This document shows, in pieces, positions 1 through 8,315 of a DNA stretch of 39,730 nt (the first letter of the stretch is position 1; each line of letters begins with the position of its first letter). The stretch comes from Spirochaetaceae bacterium (lineage in GTDB: Bacteria; Spirochaetota; Spirochaetia; DSM-27196; SKKC01). Location: positions 1-39,730 of the forward strand of contig RECN01000068.1 in NCBI GenBank assembly GCA_007694005.1, in the 5' to 3' direction. Under the pieces are notes generated by a model. That model saw nothing but the letters and a program-made list of their open reading frames with translations. It made no database searches and was not told where the DNA came from. Made by a program: the position numbers and the translations under genes.

Positions 1-128
1 TGAAGCGGGCTATTACCTCGTATCTGCAGAATCCGCTTGCGAAGAAGCTTCTCGCAGGGGATTTCGTCGAAGGAGACGCGATACACATTGGCGCCTCGGA
101 AAGTGGACTGACATTTGCAAAGAACTGA
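1..128 (+). CDS. clpB: ClpB disaggregase, C-terminal end (partial)
   Basis: Only the last 41 codons are in the window, read from base 3 and ending at TGA 126-128. The peptide contains QNPLAKKLLAGDF followed by EGDAIHI. This is the usual end of the C-terminal D2 small domain of ClpB/Hsp100, the AAA+ unfoldase that works with DnaK to dissolve protein aggregates in the cytoplasm. The nitroreductase gene starts 10 bases after the stop, so the two may be co-transcribed. The call rests on a short but characteristic tail; another Clp ATPase (ClpC type) is possible but fits less well. Confidence 0.75.
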   Translation, partial: KRAITSYLQNPLAKKLLAGDFVEGDAIHIGASESGLTFAKN

Positions 129-138
129 AGGAGACAGT

Positions 139-708
139 ATGGCAAACATCATGACTGAGATACAGGAGCGCCGCGCACGAAGAGCGCTCGATGAGACAAA
201 AGAGGTGCCCCGCGAGGTCGTGGACCGGCTTCTGAATGCGGCGCATATGGCCGCAAGCTGTTCGAACAAGCAGCCCTGGCGGTTTCTGGTCGGCGACGCG
301 GACCCGGTCAGGCAGACGCTCAGGGATCACCTGCTCGGAGGAAACTACTGGGCACAGAAGGCACCGGTGCTCATGGCCGTTGCAACGAGGATTTCGGATG
401 ATGCCCGCCTCGACGAAGGCCGGGACTACGCGCCCTTTGATACGGGAATGGCGGTCGCGCACCTGCTGTTACAGGCAACCCACGAGGGTCTGATCGCACA
501 CCCTATGGCGGGATTCAAGCCGGGACCCTTGAAGAAAGAGCTTGCACTTCCCGAGGACGTCATAATCTACGCTTTGATCGCGGTCGGCTATCCGGGGGAT
601 GAATCGCATCTCAGCGACAAGCATCTTGAAAGCGAACACAGCGAGCGCGATCGAAAACCCATAGAAGAGGTTGCCTCACGGGAGGCGTTTCCCTACGGGA
701 GCGAATAA
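139..708 (+). CDS. Nitroreductase-family FMN oxidoreductase
   Basis: A 189-residue protein. ATG 139 is chosen over an upstream TTG (115) because AAGGAG at 128-133 sits correctly before it and the TTG lies inside the end of clpB. The N-terminus carries the family pattern ERRARRALD followed by AAHMAASCSNKQPWRF, the FMN-phosphate binding region. A Gly-rich stretch GLIAHPMAGF comes in the second half, and the IALIAVGYPGD-like end (seen as IYALIAVGYPGD) is typical of nitroreductases. Such enzymes are cytoplasmic FMN homodimers that use NAD(P)H to reduce nitro compounds, quinones or other electrophiles; the substrate cannot be read from sequence. The length is normal for the family. Confidence 0.88.
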   Translation: MANIMTEIQERRARRALDETKEVPREVVDRLLNAAHMAASCSNKQPWRFLVGDADPVRQTLRDHLLGGNYWAQKAPVLMAVATRISDDARLDEGRDYAPFDTGMAVAHLLLQATHEGLIAHPMAGFKPGPLKKELALPEDVIIYALIAVGYPGDESHLSDKHLESEHSERDRKPIEEVASREAFPYGSE

Positions 709-751
709 GCGCCCCCGCGGGTCGAACGGGGCGAGTAAGCGTTCCCGCGGG
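701..751 (+). repeat. Imperfect tandem repeat spanning a stop codon
   Basis: Two 21-base units, at 701-721 and 731-751, match at 18 of 21 positions with a period of exactly 30 bases. The unit begins GCGA-R-TAAGCG and ends CCCGCGGG. The first copy contains the nitroreductase TAA stop. The following 751-796 is strongly GC-rich with GGCGGC/GCCGCC inverted segments and could fold, but there is no T-run, so I do not call it a terminator. Confidence 0.6.
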
Positions 752-796
752 CGGCGGGGCGGCGTTTGCCGCGCCGGCCGCCGAACCCGGCCGCGG

Positions 797-3010
797 CTAT
801 CGTCCGACGAGGCCCAAGGCCGGAACCTGTCGCGGTTCTGCGCCGGTCTGTATCGAACCGGCTGCGTGATCATCGATCACGATTGCGGTTGCGTGTCCCC
901 AGTAGGTGCCGATTCCGGTGTTGTGTCCCCGGTTCGCGAGCGCGTTCTGTGTTCCCTGGGGAAACCCTGACTCGAACAGAAGCCGGTTCTGCACGTTATA
1001 GGGAAAGAACGTGGTCGGAAAACTCCGCACGTCAAAACGTGGCATGTCTACGGCCTGCTGTGCAGTCATTCCAAAATCGAGAATAGCCATGACCTGCTGC
1101 AGCTGACCCTGCGGCTGGAAGTCTGCCCCGGTCACGCCGCCGAGAACGTAGGGTCGGCCATCCCTCATGACCATATAGGGCATGGAGGTGTGTCTGACGC
1201 GTTTGCCGGGTGCGATGGCGTTGGGGCTGTCGGGGTCATTGCTCATGAAGGTCATGCGCTCATTCATGTGTATGCCGGTATCGCCGGCGACCATGAAGAT
1301 GATTCCTATGCTTGTGGTGACTGACGCGGCGTTACCGTAGCGGTCAATCGCGTGCAGCGTCGTCGTGTGTCCGGGGGTCGGGCCCGAGAGCAGGTCGTTC
1401 ATAGGCCAGGTTCGTACCCGGTTCGGCGAGATAAGCGCCGCCTGCCGGGACAGGTAGTCATCAGAAATCAGATAATCCACGTCGATGTCGACGAATCTTG
1501 GATCACCGATAAAGCGTTCGCGGTCGGCAAACGCGAGTTTCAGGGCCTCTGCCTGTCGGTGAACGGTCTCGGCCGAATGCACCTGAAGCCCGGTGAAGTC
1601 GAAGTTGCGCATCATCCCGAGGGCCTGCAGCATTGCAATGCCCTGACTGTTCGGCGGGTTCTGTATGACCTGGTATCCGCGGTAATCAATCGAAATGGGT
1701 TCTTTCGCCTCGACCCGCTCCATGTTTGCAAAATCGCTGTAGGTCAGAAGACCCTGGTTGGCGCGTGAATATGCTGCGATGCGTTCCGCGATCGGCCCCC
1801 GGTAGAAATGATCCTCGGCGGCGTTCAGCGCTTCGATCTCTCCGCGACCGCGAGCGTTCTCGTAGGCCCGGGTTACCTCGGCGAAGGTGTTCGCCATATT
1901 TTCGTGGCGAACGGTAGCACCTGCCGAAAGAAGGTTGTTATTGCGGATGTAAATCGCAGCGGTGTCGGGCCATTGTCTGATCTGCGCTTCCCGGGAACCG
2001 AGATAGAGGCGGGAAATGCTGCTCAAGGGGTGTCCGTCGCGGGCAATGCGCTCGGCATCCGCGGTCAGCTCGGCGAGCGGTCGTGCCCCGTAGTCCCGAA
2101 GCAGTGCCATCCAGCCCGCCCACGCTCCCGGCACTATGGATCGGTGTATGCCGGGGCGGGAAAAATAAGCCCGGTCCTGAAACCGTTCTATCGTCGCGGC
2201 CATGGGTGTCGGACCGACCCCTCCGTAGGACACGGTGCGATCGCTTGCCGCATCGTAGTACAGCATCCAGGTACCGCCGCCGAATACACTCGAGAGCATG
2301 GGTTCGACGACACTCAGCACGGCCGACATGGCAAAGACCGCGTCGGCGGCCGTGCCCCCTCGCTCGAGGACACGTATGCCGGTTTCCGTCGCCATTTCAT
2401 GCTGCGACACCGCGGCGATCGCACCTGCTTCCGGCTGTGTATTTGATCCGCTGCGTATGCTTCGCGCGAGCCGCACCAGCGAGTCCGGGCTCATGAAGTG
2501 CTCGACCGCTGCAAGGATGGGCTGCTCGGCGGCGCTCAGCGATCCTTCATCGATTGCCTCGCGGCCTTCTGCTCCCAGACGGTACATACCCGGCTCACCG
2601 GCGCGCGATGCCTCGAGGACTGCGGTCGAAAGCGCCTCCATGTCAGCGAGTACGATTGAGTTAAAGGTGTGTTCTGAAGGAGTGAAACCCCTGTTTTCCC
2701 GAAACGCTTCTGCGAAGCTTTCATACGCGGCTGCCGCACTCGTTGAGTACGACGAGCTGTAGCGGCGATCCCAGACGGCAAGTTCACTGCGCAGTTCGCT
2801 GTGCCGGTTCACGTAATCGAATCGGACTTCCGTCAAGGTATCGTCGGCCACCGTTGTCAGGAGAACCGGGTGCCAGCCTTCACCATCGGGCTGCGGACCG
2901 TATATAACGTAGGTGCCGTCCTGTAAGGGTGCCGGCCCGCAGGCAGACAGAAATATCGTCAGGCCGACGAACAGAAGACTCAGACCCTGCATTAACTTTG
3001 ATGTTCGCAT
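797..3010 (-). CDS. ggt: Gamma-glutamyltranspeptidase lipoprotein with N-terminal FMN-binding-like domain
   Basis: A 737-residue predicted lipoprotein. It has a hydrophobic signal with lipobox LSAC and Cys24 as lipidation site. Residues about 31-135 look like the FMN-binding/PplA-type lipoprotein domain (DGTYVIYG, GWHPVLLTTV, EVRFDYVN, then a Lys/Arg-Ser-Glu-like RSELAVWDRRY). The usual TGAT-S/T flavin attachment motif is absent. Residues about 195-737 are a complete Ntn-hydrolase GGT: QHEMATETGIRVLERGGTA, ERFIGDPRFVDID, and GHTTTLHAIDRYGNAA with Thr549 as the likely autoprocessing nucleophile. Then comes LGGVTGADFQPQGQLQQ. The enzyme would cleave gamma-glutamyl bonds of glutathione or polyglutamate at the cell surface. 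It is divergent from argH, with no partner gene in an operon. The GGT call is firm; the N-terminal domain assignment is by eye. Confidence 0.9.
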   Translation of the reverse strand: MRTSKLMQGLSLLFVGLTIFLSACGPAPLQDGTYVIYGPQPDGEGWHPVLLTTVADDTLTEVRFDYVNRHSELRSELAVWDRRYSSSYSTSAAAAYESFAEAFRENRGFTPSEHTFNSIVLADMEALSTAVLEASRAGEPGMYRLGAEGREAIDEGSLSAAEQPILAAVEHFMSPDSLVRLARSIRSGSNTQPEAGAIAAVSQHEMATETGIRVLERGGTAADAVFAMSAVLSVVEPMLSSVFGGGTWMLYYDAASDRTVSYGGVGPTPMAATIERFQDRAYFSRPGIHRSIVPGAWAGWMALLRDYGARPLAELTADAERIARDGHPLSSISRLYLGSREAQIRQWPDTAAIYIRNNNLLSAGATVRHENMANTFAEVTRAYENARGRGEIEALNAAEDHFYRGPIAERIAAYSRANQGLLTYSDFANMERVEAKEPISIDYRGYQVIQNPPNSQGIAMLQALGMMRNFDFTGLQVHSAETVHRQAEALKLAFADRERFIGDPRFVDIDVDYLISDDYLSRQAALISPNRVRTWPMNDLLSGPTPGHTTTLHAIDRYGNAASVTTSIGIIFMVAGDTGIHMNERMTFMSNDPDSPNAIAPGKRVRHTSMPYMVMRDGRPYVLGGVTGADFQPQGQLQQVMAILDFGMTAQQAVDMPRFDVRSFPTTFFPYNVQNRLLFESGFPQGTQNALANRGHNTGIGTYWGHATAIVIDDHAAGSIQTGAEPRQVPALGLVGR

Positions 3011-3074
3011 ACTGTTTCTGAAGATACCCTGAAACGCGTAGTATGTTCAGTACCTGAGGTAAGGTTTTCCAGCG

Positions 3075-3103
3075 TTGACAGGGAATCTTTGCCTCTGTAG
3101 CTT
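3075..3103 (+). promoter_or_regulatory. Possible sigma-70 promoter for argH
   Basis: A consensus -35 TTGACA (3075-3080) is followed after 17 bases by TAGCTT (3098-3103), a weak -10 (3 of 6). Transcription would begin near 3110, only about 9 bases before the argH ATG. The SD-like AGGG at 3108-3111 would then fall at the very 5' end, making argH nearly leaderless. The region 3011-3118 is the divergent ggt/argH gap. Confidence 0.35.
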
Positions 3104-3118
3104 TGGCAGGGATTAACT

Positions 3119-4489
3119 ATGGCAAAATTATGGGACAAAGGATACGCGCTCGACAGTCTGATCGAGGCGTTTACCGTCGGGAATGACTATGAGCTCGATC
3201 GGTCGCTCGTCGTAGCTGACTGTCTTGGCAGTATGGCGCACGCACGCGGGCTCGCCCGCGCGGGCATCATTACATCGGAAGACGCGGATGCGCTCGTCGA
3301 CGAGCTGCTGATCATTGCGCGCAAAGGCGAAGCGGGTGAGTTTGAGATCAGGCCACAGGATGAAGACGCGCATACCGCTATCGAAGCGGAGCTGACCGAG
3401 CGGCTCGGAGATCTCGGTAAGCGAATACACACCGGGCGCTCGCGAAACGATCAGATCATAACGGCTCTGCGCATCTACGGGCGCTCGGCGATATGGCAGG
3501 TTATAGACGCCACGGCCGAAACCTGCGATGCGCTTTTTACGCTGGCGGAAACGCACGCGCAGACCGCGATGCCGGGTCGTACGCATCTTCAGATCGCTAT
3601 GCCTACGACCTTCGGGCTCTGGGCAGCGTCGATTGCTGAAGCACTGACCGATGACCTCGAACTGCTTTCCACGGCGCGGAGGCTCTGCGACCGGGGAGCG
3701 CTCGGGTCTGCGGCCAGCTATGGTGTGCCGCTACCGCTTGACCGCGCATACACCTCTGACCTGCTGGGATTTGAGCGGCTTCAGAACAACGTTCTCGCGG
3801 TGAACAATACGCGCGGACGACTCGAGCTTTCGGTGCTGACCGCGCTTGAGTCGATCATGCTCACGCTTTCGAAGATGGCGACCGATCTCATTCTGTTTTC
3901 GCTTCCGGAGCTCGGGTACGTCTCGCTTCCGGAAGCCTTGTGCTCCGGGTCGAGTATCATGCCGCAGAAGCGTAATCCGGACGGACTGGAGCTTCTGCGC
4001 TCCCGCAGCGGTGTCGTCGGCGGTTATGCGTCGACGGTGCGCAACATCGTCCGGTCTCTCCCAAGCGGTTACAACAGGGACTTCCAGGATACGAAGGAGC
4101 CGTTTCTTCGCGGCCTCGCCCTGACTGCGCTCGCGGTGCGGGTGGCGGGCAGAACCGTAGCTGCTCTTGAGGTGCATCCGGAAAAGCTGAAAGACGCACT
4201 CGTACCGGAGGTATACGCCACCGATGTAGCACTCGATCGTGTACAGGGAGGCGAAAGTTTCCGCGATGCCTACCGTTACGTAGGAACTCATCTGGATGAT
4301 CTCGGTGCGTACCGCTTTGAGACCGCGCTTGAGCGTCGCACAGGTATTGGTATGCCCGGGGCTCCCGGGTTTGACAGCGGGCGTGACGCTCTGGGCCGCT
4401 TGCTCGAGCTCGAGCGGGGAAGACAGCATCAGGCGAACGCCGCACTCTCGGCTCTTGCGGGTGATGAGGTGCGGGTAAGCGCGCTATGA
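3119..4489 (+). CDS. argH: Argininosuccinate lyase
   Basis: A 456-residue cytoplasmic enzyme that splits argininosuccinate to arginine and fumarate, the last step of arginine synthesis. It shows the family blocks in order: AHARGLARAGI near residue 40, EDAHTAIEAEL, HTGRSRNDQI near residue 104, MPGRTHLQ, and the fumarase/aspartase superfamily signature GSSIMPQKRNPD near residues 278-289 holding the catalytic serine. Full length for the family. Its stop overlaps the start of the next gene in an ATGA, so the kinase is translationally coupled. No other arg genes are in view. Confidence 0.96.
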   Translation: MAKLWDKGYALDSLIEAFTVGNDYELDRSLVVADCLGSMAHARGLARAGIITSEDADALVDELLIIARKGEAGEFEIRPQDEDAHTAIEAELTERLGDLGKRIHTGRSRNDQIITALRIYGRSAIWQVIDATAETCDALFTLAETHAQTAMPGRTHLQIAMPTTFGLWAASIAEALTDDLELLSTARRLCDRGALGSAASYGVPLPLDRAYTSDLLGFERLQNNVLAVNNTRGRLELSVLTALESIMLTLSKMATDLILFSLPELGYVSLPEALCSGSSIMPQKRNPDGLELLRSRSGVVGGYASTVRNIVRSLPSGYNRDFQDTKEPFLRGLALTALAVRVAGRTVAALEVHPEKLKDALVPEVYATDVALDRVQGGESFRDAYRYVGTHLDDLGAYRFETALERRTGIGMPGAPGFDSGRDALGRLLELERGRQHQANAALSALAGDEVRVSAL

Positions 4490-5853
4490 CGATTCTCGCC
4501 GTTGACGTGGGTACAAGCTCTATAAAAACCGCCCTCGTGTCAGACGACGGAACCGTCGGGCGTATCGTCCGCGGCAGCACTCCGTCGGCGCAGTCCGGAG
4601 GAGCCTCGTGGCTGCGCAGTGCTGCGGCAGCGTGTCATGAAGCACTCGACGGGTCGAAGCCGGATGCGGTCGTGTTCAGCGGCAATGGTCCGACCGTCGT
4701 CCCGGTCGACGCTGATGGTGTTCCGACCTACGAACCGCTGATGTGGCACGACGACCAGAGCGTTGAGCGCATTACCGGAGCGAGGAGCTTTTTCCTGCAG
4801 CGAATCGCGTGGCTGTACAGGCAGAAGCCGGAGGCTGCGGAGAAGACGCGATGGTTTCTCAGTTGCCCTGAGTTTTTTATGCATGCGCTCAGCGGCGAGG
4901 CGGTCACGGTACGACCGAACGAACGATTTACGCCGTTTATCTGGGACGGTGAGCAGGCGGATCTCTACGGTGTGGAGGCACACAAACTGCCCCCGTACGT
5001 TCTCACAGGCGATGTAACTCCCGCGGTCGCCGACGGACGTGGGATGGCATGGGGTCTTGAGGACGGCGTGCCCCTCATCGCCGGGGGGTACGACTTTCTC
5101 ATGAGCCTCGTCGGCACGGGAACGCTGAGACCGGGGCGTACCTGCGATCGCGCGGGAACGAGCGAGGGGATCAACCACTGTGCAGCCCGACCCGCTGAAG
5201 ATACACGCCTGCGGTCCCTGCCGCACCTGATGCCCGATACCTATAACGTGGCCGGTGTCCTCTCAAGCACGGGACGACTGTTCGAGTGGTTCAGAAGCAT
5301 CAGCGGGCAAAAGAAGGTTCCCTATGAGACCATGGTCAAAGACATACTCGACCGCAAGCCTGGGAGTACCCCCTGGTTTTTCCCGTCGCTGCATCAGGGA
5401 GCGAACTGGGAGTTTGCGTCGGGTATGTTCATCGGTCTTGGTGCTGAACACGATGAGGCGGACATGGGGCGGGCAGTTGTTGAGAGCATAGGCTACGCCG
5501 TGCGCGAGTCGGTAGAAATGCTCGGTGAGGCGGGTTTCACCGTTTCGTCCCTGCGGGCCTGTGGTGGTCAAAGCAGGAACTCGCTCTGGAATCAGATGAA
5601 ATCAGACATCACCGGTGTTCCCATAGAGGTTCCCGTGGTTCGTGACGCCGAACTTGTCGGGAATGCGATAGCCGGATTCGTGGGGCTTGGCGTGTACGAT
5701 CGTCTGGACGATGCTGCAGATAGAATCGTCCGCATCGAAGAGCGCTTTGAACCGAACACGGACCGCTATCGGATCTATACGGAGTGCTTCGGTGAATATT
5801 GTGCTCATTACGCGGGGTTCCGCATCGCGTTTTCCGAAGCGACGTCACCGTAG
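4486..5853 (+). CDS. FGGY-family carbohydrate kinase (xylulokinase-like)
   Basis: A 455-residue kinase that starts within the argH stop (4-base ATGA overlap). The N-terminal ASKHA phosphate-binding strand is AVDVGTSSIKTALV (residues 5-18), then GNGPTVVPVD and MWHDDQSV in the sugar-binding lobe. Near residue 210 come GGYDFLMSLVGTGT and RAGTSEGIN, and near residues 363-384 ACGGQSRNSLWNQMKSDITG, which is the second FGGY signature region. The family phosphorylates sugars or polyols (xylulose, ribulose, glycerol, gluconate) with ATP; the true substrate cannot be decided from sequence. Coupling to argH is not an obvious pathway link. Length is slightly below the usual 480-500 residues. Confidence 0.85.
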   Translation: MTILAVDVGTSSIKTALVSDDGTVGRIVRGSTPSAQSGGASWLRSAAAACHEALDGSKPDAVVFSGNGPTVVPVDADGVPTYEPLMWHDDQSVERITGARSFFLQRIAWLYRQKPEAAEKTRWFLSCPEFFMHALSGEAVTVRPNERFTPFIWDGEQADLYGVEAHKLPPYVLTGDVTPAVADGRGMAWGLEDGVPLIAGGYDFLMSLVGTGTLRPGRTCDRAGTSEGINHCAARPAEDTRLRSLPHLMPDTYNVAGVLSSTGRLFEWFRSISGQKKVPYETMVKDILDRKPGSTPWFFPSLHQGANWEFASGMFIGLGAEHDEADMGRAVVESIGYAVRESVEMLGEAGFTVSSLRACGGQSRNSLWNQMKSDITGVPIEVPVVRDAELVGNAIAGFVGLGVYDRLDDAADRIVRIEERFEPNTDRYRIYTECFGEYCAHYAGFRIAFSEATSP

Positions 5854-5859
5854 TATACT
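5831..5859 (+). promoter_or_regulatory. Possible promoter for the small membrane protein gene
   Basis: TATACT (5854-5859, 5 of 6 to the -10 consensus) lies 17 bases after TTTCCG (5831-5836, weak -35) in the last codons of the FGGY kinase. It would give a leader of about 20 bases containing GAGGAGG (5867-5873), the ribosome binding site for ATG 5884. Confidence 0.35.
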
Positions 5860-5883
5860 TATGGTCGAGGAGGCTGTTCCTTC

Positions 5884-6270
5884 ATGTTTTTCTTCTTCGG
5901 CTACCCCATCATTTTTCTGCTTCCCTTCTTTCTCGCGCTGCTCGCCTTGCGTTCCGGCAGTCGGACCCTCGGGGCACATCGGCGCAGCGCACTCTTCGGC
6001 GACGATCTGTACGCCGACTCCGCACTGCAGCGGCAGGTGAGGGGCATCGAAGCGAGGATCTTTCGACTGGCTTACCGGATGAACGGCGTCATTACCGTCA
6101 GCGATGTTGTCGTGGAGCTTGGAATCGGTTCCGAAGAGGCTCAGACCTTCCTCGACGCTCTTGTGGACAGTAACCGTGTCAGAATCGACGTCGCCGACGA
6201 CGGGGTCGTAACCTACGCCTTTCCGGAAATCGAGCACCGCCTGAACATAAACAAGGCAGGCGAGCAATAA
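5884..6270 (+). CDS. Small membrane-anchored protein with winged-helix-like region
   Basis: A 128-residue protein I do not recognise as a named family. ATG 5884 is supported by GAGGAGG 10 bases upstream. Residues 1-22 form a single very hydrophobic segment (Phe/Leu-rich) that should anchor the protein in the membrane. Residues about 55-115 read as a small winged-helix-like fold: IEARIFRLAYRMNGVITVSD, then VVVELGIGSEEAQTFLDALV, then a strand pair ending VVTYAFPEI. The tail is hydrophilic. It follows the FGGY kinase by 30 bases. A role is not assigned; a membrane-tethered regulator or adaptor is only a possibility. Confidence 0.7.
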   Translation: MFFFFGYPIIFLLPFFLALLALRSGSRTLGAHRRSALFGDDLYADSALQRQVRGIEARIFRLAYRMNGVITVSDVVVELGIGSEEAQTFLDALVDSNRVRIDVADDGVVTYAFPEIEHRLNINKAGEQ

Positions 6271-6274
6271 AAAA

Positions 6275-6300
6275 CCGGCTGTCGAAAAAACGACAGCCGG
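6275..6300 (-). terminator. Intrinsic terminator of the amtB-glnK transcript
   Basis: A perfect 10-bp stem (CCGGCTGTCG 6275-6284 with CGACAGCCGG 6291-6300) encloses a 6-base loop. Read on the reverse strand it is followed by a run of T (complement of the A-run at 6268-6274), so it ends the reverse transcript about 50 bases past glnK. On the forward strand there is no T-run after it, but the hairpin may still slow transcription from the gene before it. Confidence 0.85.
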
Positions 6301-6350
6301 CGTGTGCTTGTACGGCAGCTGCGATTCTCTCGCAGCTGCAACGTCGGTGG

Positions 6351-6692
6351 TCAGCCGACTGCGTCTTTACCTTTTTCTCCGCTGCGGATGCGGATTGCCT
6401 CTTCGATGGGAAGAACAAAGATCTTGCCGTCTCCGATCTCTCCGGATCGTGCGCCACGGATGATCGCATCGACGGCCGTCTGCACGAACTCGTCGTTTAC
6501 CGCGATCTCCAGCCGTGTCTTCTTCAGAAGGTTAACTTCCGTGACGACACCGCGGTAGCTCTCCGTGTAGCCTTTCTGCTGGCCACAGCCGACAGAGTTG
6601 GTCACCGACATCTTGAAGACTTCCGCCTTGAAGAGTTCCTCTTTCACAGCCGTAAGCTTGTACGGCTGAATGTATGCAATGATAAGTTTCAT
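6351..6692 (-). CDS. glnK: PII nitrogen signal protein, GlnK type
   Basis: A 113-residue PII trimer subunit. ATG 6692 is preferred over an in-frame start at 6710, because the protein then begins [13 protein letters not shown] as in the family. The T-loop reads [17 protein letters not shown] and continues [10 protein letters not shown]. Residue 51, where Tyr is uridylylated in E. coli, is Thr here, while Tyr46 is kept. The C-terminal signature [20 protein letters not shown] is intact, so ATP/ADP and 2-oxoglutarate binding are expected. The gene lies 18 bases after amtB, the classic pair in which GlnK plugs the ammonium channel when nitrogen is plentiful. Modification control, if any, must differ from the enterobacterial one. 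Confidence 0.95.
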   Translation of the reverse strand: MKLIIAYIQPYKLTAVKEELFKAEVFKMSVTNSVGCGQQKGYTESYRGVVTEVNLLKKTRLEIAVNDEFVQTAVDAIIRGARSGEIGDGKIFVLPIEEAIRIRSGEKGKDAVG

Positions 6693-6710
6693 ATCTTCAT
6701 GCCCCCACAA

Positions 6711-8027
6711 TTACATGTTGCTGAAGATCTGGAATCCACTGTAGGACTCCATGCCATGTTCGGAGATGTCCAGACCAGTGAGTTCTTCTTCCTCGCTGAC
6801 TCGGAGCACCTTGGCTGCCTTCAGAATGCTGAACAGTATCAGCGCAGTGACCATGGTCCATGCGAATACTGCCACAATACCAATTATCTGAACGATGATG
6901 TCGCCACCGCCGAAGATTCCTACCGCTAAGGTACCCCAGACACCGCACACACCGTGCACGCTGACTGCACCGACAGGATCGTCTATGTGAAGCTTCTTGT
7001 CGAGGAACTCGACCGATGCGACGACGATAAGACCTGCGATGATACCTACGATGATTGCCCAGCCCGGGCTGATCACATCAGGTCCGGCGGTAATACCGAC
7101 AAGACCCGCGAGAACACCGTTGAGGGTCATCGAGACGTCGGGCTTTCCGAACCAGATCCAGCTCAGGAACATTGCTCCGACTGCGCCACCTGCTGCCGAG
7201 AGCGCTGTGGTCACAAAGACGACGGCGATATCGAAGTCAACACCGCTGAGTGTGCTGCCGCCGTTAAAACCGAACCATCCGAACCACAGGATGAATACAC
7301 CGAGCGCGGCCAGCGGTATGTTGTGACCGGGAATGGCCTTAACCGTTGTCTTGCCGTCTTTCTTGACGTACTTACCCTTTCGGGCACCGAGAACGATAGC
7401 ACCGGCAAGCGCTGCCCAGCCACCGACGGAATGGACGATTGTTGAACCGGCAAAGTCTGCGAAGCCGAGTTCATCAAGGAAACCGCCACCCCAGGTCCAG
7501 TGACCGACAACAGGGTAGATAAGGGCGGTCAGAACGATCGAGTAGATCAGGTAGCCCCTGAACTGTGTCCGTTCTGCCATGGCTCCACTGACGATCGTCG
7601 CCGCGGTAGCCGCAAACACTGCCTGGAACATCCAGTCAATGTAGACTTCATGCATGACCGTTCCGTCGGGATATGCAAGGAAGAATCCGTCGGCGCCGAA
7701 CAAACCGCCCACGGATGTTCCGTACATGATGCCCCAGCCGATCGCGAAGTAGACGATCAGGCCTGCTGCGGCATCCATCAGGTTTTTCATGATGATGTTA
7801 CCGGCGTTCTTCGCTCGGGTAAGGCCTGTCTCCACCATGGCAAATCCTGCCTGCATGAAGAAAACCAGGGCCGCACCAAGAGCGAGCCAGATCATGTCAA
7901 ACGAGTCGCGGAACATGGTCATGTTCTCGACGCTCACTTCTACCGGATCACCAAACTGGCCAAAAGCGGCTCCGCCGCCGACCAGGAGACCCAGTAGCAC
8001 CAACAGTACAACTGCGCGTTTGTGCAT
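6711..8027 (-). CDS. amtB: Ammonium channel AmtB
   Basis: A 438-residue inner-membrane ammonium transporter. ATG 8027 is chosen because GGAGGAGGATT lies just upstream and the protein then starts with a signal peptide (MHKRAVVLL to about residue 23, ending AFGQ), as in AmtB. About eleven membrane helices follow. Landmarks are [20 protein letters not shown] (residues 59-78), [13 protein letters not shown], and the pore twin histidines His199 ([10 protein letters not shown]) and His358 ([11 protein letters not shown]). The cytoplasmic tail, ending [15 protein letters not shown], matches the region that meets PII. It is co-transcribed with glnK and driven by a sigma-54 promoter at 8084-8099. Confidence 0.96.
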   Translation of the reverse strand: MHKRAVVLLVLLGLLVGGGAAFGQFGDPVEVSVENMTMFRDSFDMIWLALGAALVFFMQAGFAMVETGLTRAKNAGNIIMKNLMDAAAGLIVYFAIGWGIMYGTSVGGLFGADGFFLAYPDGTVMHEVYIDWMFQAVFAATAATIVSGAMAERTQFRGYLIYSIVLTALIYPVVGHWTWGGGFLDELGFADFAGSTIVHSVGGWAALAGAIVLGARKGKYVKKDGKTTVKAIPGHNIPLAALGVFILWFGWFGFNGGSTLSGVDFDIAVVFVTTALSAAGGAVGAMFLSWIWFGKPDVSMTLNGVLAGLVGITAGPDVISPGWAIIVGIIAGLIVVASVEFLDKKLHIDDPVGAVSVHGVCGVWGTLAVGIFGGGDIIVQIIGIVAVFAWTMVTALILFSILKAAKVLRVSEEEELTGLDISEHGMESYSGFQIFSNM

Positions 8028-8083
8028 TACGCGAATCCTCCTCCACTTGTGCAGTGGTAACAAAAGTTTTTCTATATTTATAC

Positions 8084-8099
8084 AGCATGAATCGTGCCA
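8084..8099 (-). promoter_or_regulatory. Sigma-54 (-24/-12) promoter of amtB-glnK
   Basis: Read on the reverse strand the site is TGGCACGATTCATGCT. It matches the sigma-54 consensus TGGCACG-N4-TTGCW, with the invariant GG and GC at the right 12-base offset and only one T replaced by A. The predicted start is near 8073, giving a 45-base leader with a strong ribosome binding site. Sigma-54 promoters need an AAA+ activator; the NifA-like gene next door is the obvious candidate. Confidence 0.85.
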
Positions 8100-8255
8100 A
8101 GATTGTGAGAACCGGATAAACCTGTTCGCAACTATGGTGGTAAAAAGGGGTTAATTCATTCTGAGATAAAGAGGTATCGAGTTACCGTAAACATCACGTT
8201 TCTCGTTGACGTCACGGAAGCTGATTGCATAAACCCTGTATATAAAGGAAAAATA

Positions 8256-8269
8256 CTACAAAAATGTAG
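8256..8269. promoter_or_regulatory. Operator site A1 upstream of amtB
   Basis: A 14-base inverted repeat, CTACAAAAATGTAG, with perfect 5-base arms around AAAA. It is the best copy of the operator series and is centred about 190 bases upstream of the expected amtB start. Likely bound by the NifA-like activator (inference). Confidence 0.6.
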
Positions 8270-8285
8270 AAAACGTCCTTAAAAA

Positions 8286-8299
8286 ATACATAATTGTAG
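8286..8299. promoter_or_regulatory. Operator site A2 upstream of amtB
   Basis: ATACATAATTGTAG, with four of five arm pairs matching, starts exactly 30 bases from site A1. Thirty bases is close to three helical turns, so both sites face the same side of the DNA. Confidence 0.55.
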
Positions 8300-8315
8300 G
8301 TTACTGGCAGTATGT

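Noticed and set aside
115-138. Upstream TTG start for the nitroreductase
   Set aside because: It overlaps the end of clpB, has no ribosome binding site, and the family N-terminus fits ATG 139.
751-796. GC-rich terminator between the nitroreductase and ggt
   Set aside because: Inverted segments do not pair well end to end and no T-run is present on either strand.
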